Of a stretch of DNA of 64,000 nucleotides, positions 8,951 to 17,390 are shown piece by piece. The translations under genes were made by a program, and so were the position numbers. How positions within the stretch are numbered: the stretch's first letter is position 1; the number at the start of each line of letters is the position of its first letter. Source of the stretch: PCPOR2b sp965220385 (GTDB taxonomy: Bacteria > Poribacteria > WGA-4E > PCPOR2b); NCBI GenBank assembly GCA_965220385.1, contig OZ244825.1, positions 5,580,001 to 5,644,000 of the forward strand. The letters are read 5' to 3'. The notes beneath the pieces are model-generated. The model saw only the letters and a program-made list of their open reading frames with translations. It made no database searches and was not told the DNA's origin.

Positions 8951-10003
8951 TTATCGGTGCCGTTTTATCGCTCCCCACGTTGTTACCATATTGTCTTTTG
9001 GAGTAACGCTCAGCACCGAGGGGTCAAACTCGTTTACCGTTGGGACGATTCCTAGTGGTGAAGACCCGCCAAAGGCGTAAATTTTGTCGTTTACCTTGGA
9101 AACTGACAATCCCCCTCTTGCCATCGGGAGCCGAGCCCCACCCTCCGCGATCCACACACCGTCGTCTGGGGTAAAGATGTCTACTCTTGAGAGGCGGCTG
9201 GTGTTATCTGAAGCAGTTCCACCGACGGTGTAGATCTTTTTATCCACGGTTTCGACACCTAAGCCAATGTTTGGCACTGGCATTTTGGGTTTGCGTGTCC
9301 ACCGATCTTCAACAGGATCATACATTTCAACAACGTCAAAATACCGGATTCCACCGTGGGTGGTTTCTTTGAAGGTTGCACCCCCGAGAACATAGATTTT
9401 TTCGTCGAACACAACCGCAGCGTGACCACCTCTCGCTGTCGGCATATCCGCTTTCCGAGTCCATATATCTCCTTTGGGGTTGTACTGAAAAACGGTTGAG
9501 TAAACATCATCGGGAAAGTCCCAGCCACCGATGAGATAAATCTGTCCATTGACGACACTTGTCGTCATCCGGTCTATCGGCACTGGCATCCGCTTTTTCC
9601 GTGTCCATTTATCTTTTGCCGGATCGTACATTTGGACAGTGTCAAGTGGTTGGAAAGCGACTCTGTGACCACCAAACACATAAATCTTACCATCAACCAC
9701 GCTCGCGGCAATTCCACCTCTCGCTGTCGGCATGTCTGCTTTCTTTGTCCAAATATCCCGCTGTGGGTCATATTCTTCGACAGCAGAGCGTGAACCTCCA
9801 TTGAGTCCACCAATGGCATAGATCTTACCGTTGACAACGGCAGTCGCTAGTTGCATCCTCGGTGTTGGCATGTCCGATTTCTGCGTCCATTTTCCCTGAG
9901 CCGAGCAAATTGAAGATGGAAAAAACAGCCCACCAATCATCAAGCTGGCTAAGGACCAGATGATGTTGTATTTCATACGGTGTATAGTATGCTGGCTTTT
10001 CAT
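8951..10003 (-). CDS. Secreted Kelch-repeat beta-propeller protein
   Basis: The 350-residue protein has a signal peptide (cleavage near SICSAQG, residue 36) and six Kelch units, each with an MPTARGG-like loop, a KIYVFGG-type double-glycine strand and a W-x-x-K strand. Six blades would form a propeller, the same blade number as the PD40 proteins next door. The C-terminus PKDNMVTTWGAIKRHR matches the PD40 tails. The start at 10003 has a strong AAAGGAGG ribosome-binding site. It is divergent from SgrR-like gene 2 across a control region homologous to that of the PD40 operon. The function is probably ligand or surface binding; no enzyme signature such as that of galactose oxidase can be seen. Confidence 0.88.
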   Translation of the reverse strand: MKSQHTIHRMKYNIIWSLASLMIGGLFFPSSICSAQGKWTQKSDMPTPRMQLATAVVNGKIYAIGGLNGGSRSAVEEYDPQRDIWTKKADMPTARGGIAASVVDGKIYVFGGHRVAFQPLDTVQMYDPAKDKWTRKKRMPVPIDRMTTSVVNGQIYLIGGWDFPDDVYSTVFQYNPKGDIWTRKADMPTARGGHAAVVFDEKIYVLGGATFKETTHGGIRYFDVVEMYDPVEDRWTRKPKMPVPNIGLGVETVDKKIYTVGGTASDNTSRLSRVDIFTPDDGVWIAEGGARLPMARGGLSVSKVNDKIYAFGGSSPLGIVPTVNEFDPSVLSVTPKDNMVTTWGAIKRHR

Positions 10004-10086
10004 GATTTTCCTCCTTTATCCATACCTTCAAAATTAGACGAGTATGAACCACGGAATTAGTTCAAAACCTATCCGTCCCCATCGTA

Positions 10087-10114
10087 ATTATAAGAATAAC
10101 AAACAATTAGACAA
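10087..10114 (-). promoter_or_regulatory. Promoter of the Kelch gene
   Basis: Read leftward: -35 TTGTCT, 16 bp, -10 TATAAT. Sequence, spacing and position relative to the palindrome match the PD40 operon promoter at 6962-6989. Confidence 0.65.
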
Positions 10115-10133
10115 AAATTCCAGTCGCTTTCAG

Positions 10134-10160
10134 GAGTATGGATATAATATATCCATACTC
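10134..10160. promoter_or_regulatory. Perfect palindrome between divergent promoters, candidate operator (copy 2)
   Basis: Arms GAGTATGGATAT and ATATCCATACTC (12 bp) are perfectly complementary around AAT. Compared with copy 1, the inner arm has C to T on the left and the matching G to A on the right, so symmetry is kept despite change. It is placed between the two divergent promoters exactly as in copy 1. Confidence 0.65.
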
Positions 10161-10174
10161 TTCAAAAAAACTGG

Positions 10175-10204
10175 TTGAAGATTAAATGCAAGGAGGTTTA
10201 TACT
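10175..10204 (+). promoter_or_regulatory. Promoter of SgrR-like gene 2
   Basis: -35 TTGAAG, 18-bp spacer, -10 TATACT, aligned with 7048-7077. It implies a leader of about 265 nt before ATG 10478, longer than in copy 1; the extra sequence shows no convincing gene. Confidence 0.5.
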
Positions 10205-10477
10205 GTAAACTGTTTCGGACCGGTGACAGCCGATGCCTTCTTGGCACGAAAGATTGTTGAAAGGTTATTCATATACAGAGCGGCGTTAACGGCAGTCAAC
10301 AGCCGCATGACACTTCCCGTCTATTCCAGAATGGAAGAGGCCCCTATCCCACGATTATGAAGAATCTTTTTCAATCGCACCGTGTAAAAAGTGTCTGAAA
10401 ATTTGATCGCAAGCATTGGGCCCCTTATCTTAGGGAGTCTTGCTCCCAAAAATAGTCCTAAATTAACAGGTGCACAA

Positions 10478-12121
10478 ATGGCCAAAGTTGATACACTCCT
10501 CAAGCTCATTGCCTATCAAAAGCAGCACCCCCAAGCTAGCAATGCAGAGATTGCCAGAGGGATCGGAATTTCGTCACGACATGTTAGGCTCTGTAAAAAA
10601 GAGGTAAATCTTCTCAGACACCAGTTAGCTGAGGAGTCCTCCTTGCAACCGGGGCAGGTTCAATTCCTGCTGTCACTGCTGAATCAACGAGAACCCGATC
10701 AGAAGGAGATTGCGCAACATCTTCAAAGACAAATCGGCGCATCTTATACCGGAAGCCTTCGTATCAAGCATCCTGATGAGCAGGTGTCTCTGAACTGGCT
10801 TGAGATTGGGGAGTTGAGTTCTATTGAAATGGGATCGTTAGACCGTCCGGACCCAATATTGAGTATCTGGCTTCAGTACCTATGTTACGACCCTCTGCTG
10901 ATGTACTACCGAAACGGGGAGATCGAGGGACGGCTTGCAATCGGTTGCGAAGCAGTGAAAGGACATTCGGAGTGGCAGCTGACCTTGAGAAAGGACCTTC
11001 GTTGGAGCGATGGCAAGCCGATTACCCTTGAAGAGGTCATCGCAGCGTTCTCTGCGAGCCACATCGCTCCGATTATCACAGAGATTAAACCTGATGGCAA
11101 GACCCAACTCCGCGTTAGACTGTCTCAAGAAGAACCGCTCTTTCTCCATCGCCTGCGCTATATCTACCCATTCCCTTCCCACTCGCCCCAACCCTACCAC
11201 GTAATCTCTGGCGCCTATCGATTGAAACGTTTCCGTCCGGATACCATGACCCTTCACTTTGAGCAGAATCTGGATTACTACCGTGGGGAGGATACTTGCA
11301 TTGACTGGTTAACCGTGAAGCGTTTCACACGGCCCGCCAATGCCGTTAATGCAATTGAGAATGGGGCAATTGATCTGCTTGCTATCCATTTCCATGCGAT
11401 GCAATCGCTTTACCAATTTCCAACGACGGTGCCTTGTCAACAGTGGCCATTTTTTGAGGATAACTATTATGCTCTATTTCTCAACCATCGTCACGGTCTA
11501 CTATCGCATAAACAGAACTGTAGTTTGCTTAAAGATGTCATTGACTATCGAGCAATCAACTTCTATCTTCGCACGGGCGAGATGGCTGAAGAAGTGGAAG
11601 TCGTACAGCCTTCACAGCCCCTTAATATTCGGGTAGCCTGTTCAAGAGTGGTGGACTCGTCGGGAGGAGTGTTGTACAACTTGGCTCATCTCATCGGACA
11701 ATCAGTAGGTTCTTCTATGAAGAATCCTATCTCTGTCAAAGGAGGGGGACGAAAAATCAAAGAAGAGATACGAAAAGAGGCAGATGCCTTTTTAATTCCA
11801 GTGTTTTTTGGTTTGGAGTACAGCCAGCTATCGCAATACTTCCGTTCTGATGGGAGATACAACTTTTTTGGATACATCAATCCCCAAGTTGATGCGCTGC
11901 TCTCTCAGCTTGATCAAACAGCGAACATGGCAGTAAGAAAAAGGATTGGACGCCGGGTATTGTCCCTCTTACAGGAGGATTTTGCGGTGATTCTATTGGT
12001 GCCCTACTTTCAATACACATTTTCACCGTTAGAAATCCAGTTCGACGATACCCTCACCTACTCGGCTGATTTGCTCCAAAATATGAGCCAAGTTGCCGTT
12101 GAGCGCCATCGCCCCGGTTAG
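10478..12121 (+). CDS. SgrR-like regulator: helix-turn-helix plus solute-binding-protein-like domain (copy 2)
   Basis: The 547-residue protein is closely similar to the protein at 7265 over its whole length, with a short insertion (GGRKIKEEIRKE) near residue 425. The N-terminal helix-turn-helix (AEIARGIGISSRHVRLCKKEV) and the binding-protein-like core (WQLTLRKDLRWSDGKPITLEEV) are intact. ATG 10478 is used because the GGTGCACAAATG context is identical to copy 1; the frame is open upstream to a GTG at 10391, but that part is not conserved. The stop overlaps the convergent PhyH-HEAT stop by 4 bases. By position it should control the divergent Kelch gene. Confidence 0.8.
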   Translation: MAKVDTLLKLIAYQKQHPQASNAEIARGIGISSRHVRLCKKEVNLLRHQLAEESSLQPGQVQFLLSLLNQREPDQKEIAQHLQRQIGASYTGSLRIKHPDEQVSLNWLEIGELSSIEMGSLDRPDPILSIWLQYLCYDPLLMYYRNGEIEGRLAIGCEAVKGHSEWQLTLRKDLRWSDGKPITLEEVIAAFSASHIAPIITEIKPDGKTQLRVRLSQEEPLFLHRLRYIYPFPSHSPQPYHVISGAYRLKRFRPDTMTLHFEQNLDYYRGEDTCIDWLTVKRFTRPANAVNAIENGAIDLLAIHFHAMQSLYQFPTTVPCQQWPFFEDNYYALFLNHRHGLLSHKQNCSLLKDVIDYRAINFYLRTGEMAEEVEVVQPSQPLNIRVACSRVVDSSGGVLYNLAHLIGQSVGSSMKNPISVKGGGRKIKEEIRKEADAFLIPVFFGLEYSQLSQYFRSDGRYNFFGYINPQVDALLSQLDQTANMAVRKRIGRRVLSLLQEDFAVILLVPYFQYTFSPLEIQFDDTLTYSADLLQNMSQVAVERHRPG

Positions 12122-13491
12122 CAACCTTGCTTCAAGGCGATGGCAGCCCATGAGCGAATGTACTGATTCTCGTCTTGCAATGCTTCTTCCATTACAGGAA
12201 TGGCACTCTGAGGGAGTTTCCCCATCTTCGCCAATGCGATCGTAGCGTTTTCCCGCAACGGTGCATCCGAGAGAGACCAACGCGATACCGGTCTGTTATC
12301 ACCCAAAGCCTCGATCAGTGCTGGCACAGCCGACCGAGCCGACGGACCGATATTCCCAATTGTATCCGCTGCATTTCGGCGAACCCACTCAGAATCATCC
12401 TTCAGAGCTTCGATTAACGTGGGGACGGCACCGTGTGCAGGTTCACCCATACACCCCAACGCGGCAGCAGCCCCTGCACGTGTCCACCAGTCTGCATCAG
12501 CCAACGCTTCAGTCAGTGCAGGCACGGCAGACTCACCTACGGCAGCCAGTCCATAGATGGAATCGAGTTGGCTCGGATTGGTAAAATCCCCGCGATCCAG
12601 GTTTCGATTCCAAGCCGCTTTCGATTCTTGTCGTAGTGCCTCTATCAATATCGGTATCGCAGGTTTGCCAATACTTCCCAACGCATACGCTGAATTGAGA
12701 CGCGTTGCCTCATTTTCATCATTTAGCCCGTCCTGCAATCCTGAAAGATCATTGGAACTTGATACCGTTGTCGGATTCATCTTCCCGTTCTGCACCCCGT
12801 GATGCCATTTCCAAAGATGGTCCCATATCGCTTGATGTTCGGCGGGATCGGTCTGATTGGGTTCCCAGTTTAGGTTTTCTGCGTTCCATGAGGGCTGTTG
12901 AGGCTCCTCTGTACGACAAAAGAGAAACTTCAGCATGAATCGGATTCTGTTGCTTAGATTCTCCGTGGCTCGATGCCAAAGTTCATAATGCACGATTGTC
13001 ACTGTGCCAGCTTCACCGCAAAGAGCTAACCCGGCATCCTCCGATGGAGTCATGTAGTACTGCGTGGCGGGCTGAATCGCCGTGGGACCCATATCGTCGG
13101 TGACATCTTGGGGATAATAAAAAGCCATCGCTAATCGCGTCCGGTGATATCGTACATTCCCGCCCAACGGATAATCTTTATGCCAATCTTGCGCCTTGCT
13201 TCCCGGCGGATGATAGTGGCACGCTCGGTGTTGATTCATAACATAGTTTTGTCCCAGAATGCTGGTGAGCGCACCATGCACTGTTGGATCGTCGAACACC
13301 TGCTGGAGCATGGGGACCTTGGAAAGCAGCAGATTATTCCCTAACTGCTCTCCTTTTTCAATTGCCGCTAACGTCTGCTGGAAAGCAGATTTGTGGAAGT
13401 CAGGAGAGAGTGCTGGTTTCACCACCACATAGCCGTTGACAATGAAGTTCCGCATCGCATCATCGCTCAGAAGATACTGCTTATCAATCAT
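12118..13491 (-). CDS. PhyH-type Fe(II)/2-oxoglutarate dioxygenase fused to HEAT repeats
   Basis: The 457-residue protein begins with a phytanoyl-CoA-dioxygenase-like domain (about residues 1-230). It shows the iron-binding H-x-D (HKDYPLGGN), a distal histidine (ELWHRATEN) and a following arginine (RIRFMLKF) suited to 2-oxoglutarate binding. The rest (about 255-457) is PBS/HEAT repeats, with units like PAIPILIEALRQES, AVPTLIEALKDDSEWVRRNAA and RSAVPALIEALGD. Start ATG 13491 is preferred over the upstream open frame because AAAGGA lies 7 bases upstream; the upstream extension would be non-conserved. The dioxygenase substrate is unknown; the HEAT part probably recruits a partner. It lies 53 bp downstream of the kinase gene on the same strand. 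Confidence 0.85.
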   Translation of the reverse strand: MIDKQYLLSDDAMRNFIVNGYVVVKPALSPDFHKSAFQQTLAAIEKGEQLGNNLLLSKVPMLQQVFDDPTVHGALTSILGQNYVMNQHRACHYHPPGSKAQDWHKDYPLGGNVRYHRTRLAMAFYYPQDVTDDMGPTAIQPATQYYMTPSEDAGLALCGEAGTVTIVHYELWHRATENLSNRIRFMLKFLFCRTEEPQQPSWNAENLNWEPNQTDPAEHQAIWDHLWKWHHGVQNGKMNPTTVSSSNDLSGLQDGLNDENEATRLNSAYALGSIGKPAIPILIEALRQESKAAWNRNLDRGDFTNPSQLDSIYGLAAVGESAVPALTEALADADWWTRAGAAAALGCMGEPAHGAVPTLIEALKDDSEWVRRNAADTIGNIGPSARSAVPALIEALGDNRPVSRWSLSDAPLRENATIALAKMGKLPQSAIPVMEEALQDENQYIRSWAAIALKQGC

Positions 13492-13544
13492 ATTTTTTCC
13501 TTTCTGTTGAATCCAGTTATTTGCTTTCAGGTGCTTCCATGTTC

Positions 13545-15170
13545 TCAACCCTTTGCTGCTCTTAGCCACAGGAAGAACGTCGCACCGCTCTGATCGGGTT
13601 GAGCGTCCTCAAGCCGAATATCCCCACCAAGATCCGTCATCACCTTCTTAACGATTGCCAATCCGAGCCCCATGCCGTCCCGCTTGGTAGAAACGTGTGG
13701 GGTGAACAGCTTCGGTCGAACTTCCGGAGACATGCCCGGTCCGGTATCAGCGAATTGCACGAACACTTTGGATCCATCTGTTGATACAAAAGCGCGAATT
13801 GCCAAGCACCCTTTCTTCTCCCCTTCCTCCGACATCGCTTCAAGGGCATTATTAATAAGATTGAGGAATGCGCGCTTGAGGTGATCTGCGTCCGCTGTAA
13901 CGGTAGGAAGATCAGCGGGAAAGTCGATTTGACAGTCAATGTGGTTGGGAAATTCATCGAAGAGCGCTAACGTCGCATTGAGCGTCTCACGCAGATTGAC
14001 GGGAGATAACTCCGGGGCGGGCATCTGGGCGAGCACAGAAAACTCATCAAGTAAGCGGCGCAACCCTTCAACTTCAGTGATGATGGTTTGGGTGCAGCGC
14101 TCCAAAAGTTCAGAGAGATCATCGGGGTTGTTACGGTAACGACGCTGCAAACGTTCCGCCGACAACTGAATCGGGGTCAGTGGATTCTTGATCTCATGCG
14201 CTAACTTCTGTGCAATATCCTGCCACGCCGCAATTTTTTCGGCCCGCCTTAACTCCTCAGTACGCGCCTTCAGGTCAGAGACCATCCGATTGAAAGCACC
14301 GGCTAAGAGAGCGAACTCATCATCAGTTTGCACCGCCACCTGATAGTCAAGGTTTCCCTTGGAGATTTCTTCTGTACCGGTAACAAGGTGCCGGATTGGA
14401 GTGTTAACCCCTTTTGCGAGAAACTTGCTGACAAAAAAGGCGACGACGACGATCAGTGCCGCCGTAATCAACAGGGCAATGATCGTTGCATCTCTCTCCG
14501 TTCGACGATATGCGGTACCTTCTGCATTGAGGTCTGCTTCCAGAGGACTGAGTTTGTTCTGGATGGCTGACATCTGAGTTCGCATTTGGGCGAGCGTCAA
14601 TGCCATAGATTTGCCAACCACTACCGCCCCCAAGCGTTTCGTCCCATCCTCTGAGAAGATTGGCACACCACAAATCAAAAAACCTTGGTCTGCCAATTCG
14701 TCTGAGATGGTTGGAGCATCGGGTAACGCCTCCAACGGTCCCAAAAGAGTGGTGAGTGTTTGTGGTGGGTGATTCGGGTGGGTGCTAAAAACGAGATGAC
14801 CGTCCCAGCCATAGACGGCGATGAGGTAATCACCGTAGGTGTCTGCGAGTTCAGTGGCTCGTATCTCGACAGCCTTGGAGTCAAAATCATCCAATACGGC
14901 AACCAAGTCCTCATCAACTGCCAAAAGTTCAGCGGTATCCGTCAGGGGTAGGTTCTCATAGAGTTCGAGCGTATGCGCGATTTCACTGGCACCTTCGATA
15001 ATTGCCGCGGAACTCGCAAGCGTCAACGCAATCTGGTGGTTTGCCCAACGCTCCACGCTTCGACTAATAAGATGGTAGGAGACGAAAACGAGGACAGCAG
15101 TGGGTAGCAGTGCCATTCCCACAAAAAGAATCATCAGCTTGCGTTGAAACTTCAGGCGATTTATGACCAT
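13545..15170 (-). CDS. NtrY-like sensor histidine kinase, no adjacent response regulator
   Basis: The 541-residue protein has an N-terminal transmembrane segment (about 10-30), a periplasmic sensory part (to about 235), a second membrane segment (IIALLITAALIVVVAFFVSKF) and a HAMP linker (PIRHLVTGTEEISKGNLDY). A HisKA domain follows with the H-box AQKLAHEIKNPLTPIQ. The ATPase domain has an N-box (AFLNLINNALEAM), G1 (FADTGPGMS) and G2 (GMGLGLAIVKKV). The KNPLTPIQLSAERLQRRY context is typical of the NtrY group. The start is uncertain: ATG 15170 gives a natural N-terminus, and ATG 15194 is also in frame. No response regulator lies nearby, so its partner must be encoded elsewhere. The AKR gene ends 33 bp upstream. 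Confidence 0.88.
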   Translation of the reverse strand: MVINRLKFQRKLMILFVGMALLPTAVLVFVSYHLISRSVERWANHQIALTLASSAAIIEGASEIAHTLELYENLPLTDTAELLAVDEDLVAVLDDFDSKAVEIRATELADTYGDYLIAVYGWDGHLVFSTHPNHPPQTLTTLLGPLEALPDAPTISDELADQGFLICGVPIFSEDGTKRLGAVVVGKSMALTLAQMRTQMSAIQNKLSPLEADLNAEGTAYRRTERDATIIALLITAALIVVVAFFVSKFLAKGVNTPIRHLVTGTEEISKGNLDYQVAVQTDDEFALLAGAFNRMVSDLKARTEELRRAEKIAAWQDIAQKLAHEIKNPLTPIQLSAERLQRRYRNNPDDLSELLERCTQTIITEVEGLRRLLDEFSVLAQMPAPELSPVNLRETLNATLALFDEFPNHIDCQIDFPADLPTVTADADHLKRAFLNLINNALEAMSEEGEKKGCLAIRAFVSTDGSKVFVQFADTGPGMSPEVRPKLFTPHVSTKRDGMGLGLAIVKKVMTDLGGDIRLEDAQPDQSGATFFLWLRAAKG

Positions 15171-15203
15171 AGGACGTGATGACAATTTGCACACATCTTG
15201 GTG

Positions 15204-16148
15204 TCAAAATTCGTTCTGTAATCGCTGCAAAATGTGTGATGGCAGCGCAGGTAGATTAGCTGTGGAGACGCCATCGTTCACCTGTGCGGTCGTCATCATG
15301 CCGGGGACAACCGCGCTGACGGCTGGATGGGCAAGGATAAATTTGAGGGCCGCTTGTGGGAGTGTCTTGGTTGTGTCACCGACAATTGCTTTGACGGTGT
15401 CCACCTTTTGCAGGTCATCGCGCAACTGCTCAGAGGACCAGAGTTTACGATGGTCATTGTCAGCGAACTTCGTATCCAACGTCAGTTGTCCAGACAGTAG
15501 ACCGGAGGCGAGCGGTTGTCGGACGATAACCCCCACGCCTTTGGATTGTGCTGCCGGCAGCACCGTCTCAGCCATCGATTGATTCAGGATGTTGTAGGTC
15601 AACATCATTGTGGAGATGCCGGTCTCCTCAATTGCTTTCAGCGCTTGTGCTTCGCTACCAAGAGCCATGCCGTAAAAACGTATTTTACCTTCAGTTTTGA
15701 GTCGCTCCATTGTCTCGAAGGCTTCATCCCACTGCTCAGGAGCTGGAGGTGCGTGAAATTGGTAGGTGTCTATTGTTTCGCGTCCCAATCGCTGTAGGCT
15801 GCCTTCCACGGCGGTGCGAATGTAGTCGTGGGAAGTGTTAAATGATGGGCGTTGTTCCCACCCTTGACTCACCCAGCCATCGGAGTCTATTTCATAGCCG
15901 ACCTTCGTGGCGATAAACACCGCGTCTTGCAAGTTAGCGAAAGCCTGTCCGAGCAATCGTTCAGAGCGACCACCGCCGTACTGATCGGCGGTATCGTACA
16001 GAGTAACCCCCTGTTCATACGCATGCTGAAGCAAACGGATTGCCGCAGCGTCGTCTATATCACCCCATTCTCGTCCGCCGAGTTCCCATGTTCCCATGCC
16101 GATCTCGGAGACGGTCAAACCTGTCGCTCCCAAACCACGATATTGCAT
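15204..16148 (-). CDS. Aldo/keto reductase
   Basis: The 314-residue protein of the NADP(H)-dependent aldo/keto reductase superfamily starts MQYRGLGATGLTVSEIGMGT, typical of the YghZ/Tas-like branch. Catalytic residues are visible as D in LYDTADQYGGGRSE, with the tyrosine (DQYG) and the lysine in FIATKVG; the usual histidine position reads QFHAPP. ATG 16148 is chosen because GGAGGAGC precedes it; the frame is open further upstream without conservation. It follows the DapA-like gene by 91 bp on the same strand. Together with the aldolase it could act on sugar acids or keto acids, but the substrate cannot be read from sequence. Confidence 0.88.
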   Translation of the reverse strand: MQYRGLGATGLTVSEIGMGTWELGGREWGDIDDAAAIRLLQHAYEQGVTLYDTADQYGGGRSERLLGQAFANLQDAVFIATKVGYEIDSDGWVSQGWEQRPSFNTSHDYIRTAVEGSLQRLGRETIDTYQFHAPPAPEQWDEAFETMERLKTEGKIRFYGMALGSEAQALKAIEETGISTMMLTYNILNQSMAETVLPAAQSKGVGVIVRQPLASGLLSGQLTLDTKFADNDHRKLWSSEQLRDDLQKVDTVKAIVGDTTKTLPQAALKFILAHPAVSAVVPGMMTTAQVNDGVSTANLPALPSHILQRLQNEF

Positions 16149-16239
16149 CACTGCTCCTCCGATTGACGGATCGTCAGATAGCCTGCCGGTCGATTTTCCA
16201 ACGTCGACCAACAGGCTACAAACCACAGTTAAAGGGCTG

Positions 16240-17118
16240 CTAATTAACCAAGCCCGCATCCTTCAGTGTCTGACGCAATGCCTCTTCATTGGCGGGTGTG
16301 AGCGGTGCGAGCGGGAGCCGCAGCTTGCCGTTAAGTTTCCCCATCATCATGAGGGCCGTTTTCGCAGGAATAGGATTCGTCTCTATAAAGAGGTCCACCG
16401 CTAACTGCATGGTCTTATAGTGGAGTTTTCGAGCGAGTTCTATATTCCCCGCTTTGAAGGCGTTGCATGTCTCAGCAATATCGGCAGGATCCACATTTGC
16501 AACGACCGAGATTACGCCTTTTCCACCGACGGAGAGGATCGGTAAAGTATTGATATCATCGCCCGAAAGCACGACAAAGTCATCGGGACACATTGATACC
16601 ACTTCGCTGGCACGTTTCAGTTCGCCGGTTGCCTCTTTGAGTCCTACGATATTCGGGTGTTCGGCAAGTCGGGCGACGGTGTCCGAAAGAATGTCCGTCC
16701 CACAACGACCGGGAACGTTGTAGATAATAATGGGGATGTCAACGCTTTCGGCGATTTTCATGTAATGTGCGTACAATCCCTGTTGATTGGGTTTGTTATA
16801 GTACGGTGTCACGATAAGCGCAGCATCGGCACCAGCGGCTTTGGCGTGTTCCGTAGCTCGCAGGGTCCGCGCTGTCGAATTAGATCCCGTTCCTGCAATG
16901 ATTGGTACGCGACCATTGACCGTATCAACCGTGATTTCTATCACACGGTCATGTTCCTCTTCTGACAGGGAGGGAGACTCACCAGTCGTGCCACAGGGAA
17001 CGATCCCGTGGGTGCCTCCATCGATCTGGAATTCGAGCAGTTCTTTAAGTTTGGCTTCATCAAGAGATTCGTCATCTTTGAATGGTGTCACGAGTGCGAC
17101 AAAGGATCCTTCAAACAT
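16240..17118 (-). CDS. dapA: 4-hydroxy-tetrahydrodipicolinate synthase (DapA) family aldolase
   Basis: The 292-residue TIM-barrel class I aldolase of the DapA/NAL family has motifs GTTGESPSLSEEEH, YYNKPNQQGLYAHY (active-site Tyr) and GLKEATG (Schiff-base Lys). The family length is about 290-300. The arginine at GRCGTD fits true DapA, which condenses pyruvate and aspartate semialdehyde for lysine and cell wall synthesis. The start ATG 17118 has AGGAGGC upstream; the longer open frame is unlikely. Other family members cleave keto-deoxy sugar acids, and the neighbouring AKR, ribokinase and ThDP enzyme leave that possible. Confidence 0.85.
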   Translation of the reverse strand: MFEGSFVALVTPFKDDESLDEAKLKELLEFQIDGGTHGIVPCGTTGESPSLSEEEHDRVIEITVDTVNGRVPIIAGTGSNSTARTLRATEHAKAAGADAALIVTPYYNKPNQQGLYAHYMKIAESVDIPIIIYNVPGRCGTDILSDTVARLAEHPNIVGLKEATGELKRASEVVSMCPDDFVVLSGDDINTLPILSVGGKGVISVVANVDPADIAETCNAFKAGNIELARKLHYKTMQLAVDLFIETNPIPAKTALMMMGKLNGKLRLPLAPLTPANEEALRQTLKDAGLVN

Positions 17119-17390
17119 TTTTTGCCTCCTTAGAGTCAGGGTGGTGTTTTGGTGAGTGATTTTTACTAATCTCTCGGTTTTTTCAGTATTGACTCTCAAA
17201 CAACTCAGGGTTCAAATTGGGCTTATTTTAACCCATCTTAGTTAGCGTGTCAATCCCAATGTTAGTTTGATTCCTAGCCTTCCCTCCCTAGAAAAACAGC
17301 GTGTAAGAAGAAATCGTCTACGCATTGCACACTACGCATTACCGCGTTAGTCCTAATCTGCCTATTTTCAGGATACGTCTATCTATTGTC
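17119..17390. other. Intergenic region between DapA-like and ThDP-enzyme genes
   Basis: About 270 bp without a credible gene. The part near 17110-17200 should hold the leftward promoter of the DapA-like gene. A direct near-repeat of CTACGCATTGCACA / CTACGCATTACCGC is present at 17310-17345. No terminator hairpin with a T-run was seen. Confidence 0.4.

Noticed and set aside
10175..10360. 61-codon frame in the leader of the second SgrR-like gene
   Set aside because: It overlaps the conserved promoter -10 region and has no counterpart in the first leader.
17200..17260. tRNA-like GGTTCAAATTGG motif
   Set aside because: No acceptor, anticodon or D-arm could be paired around it.
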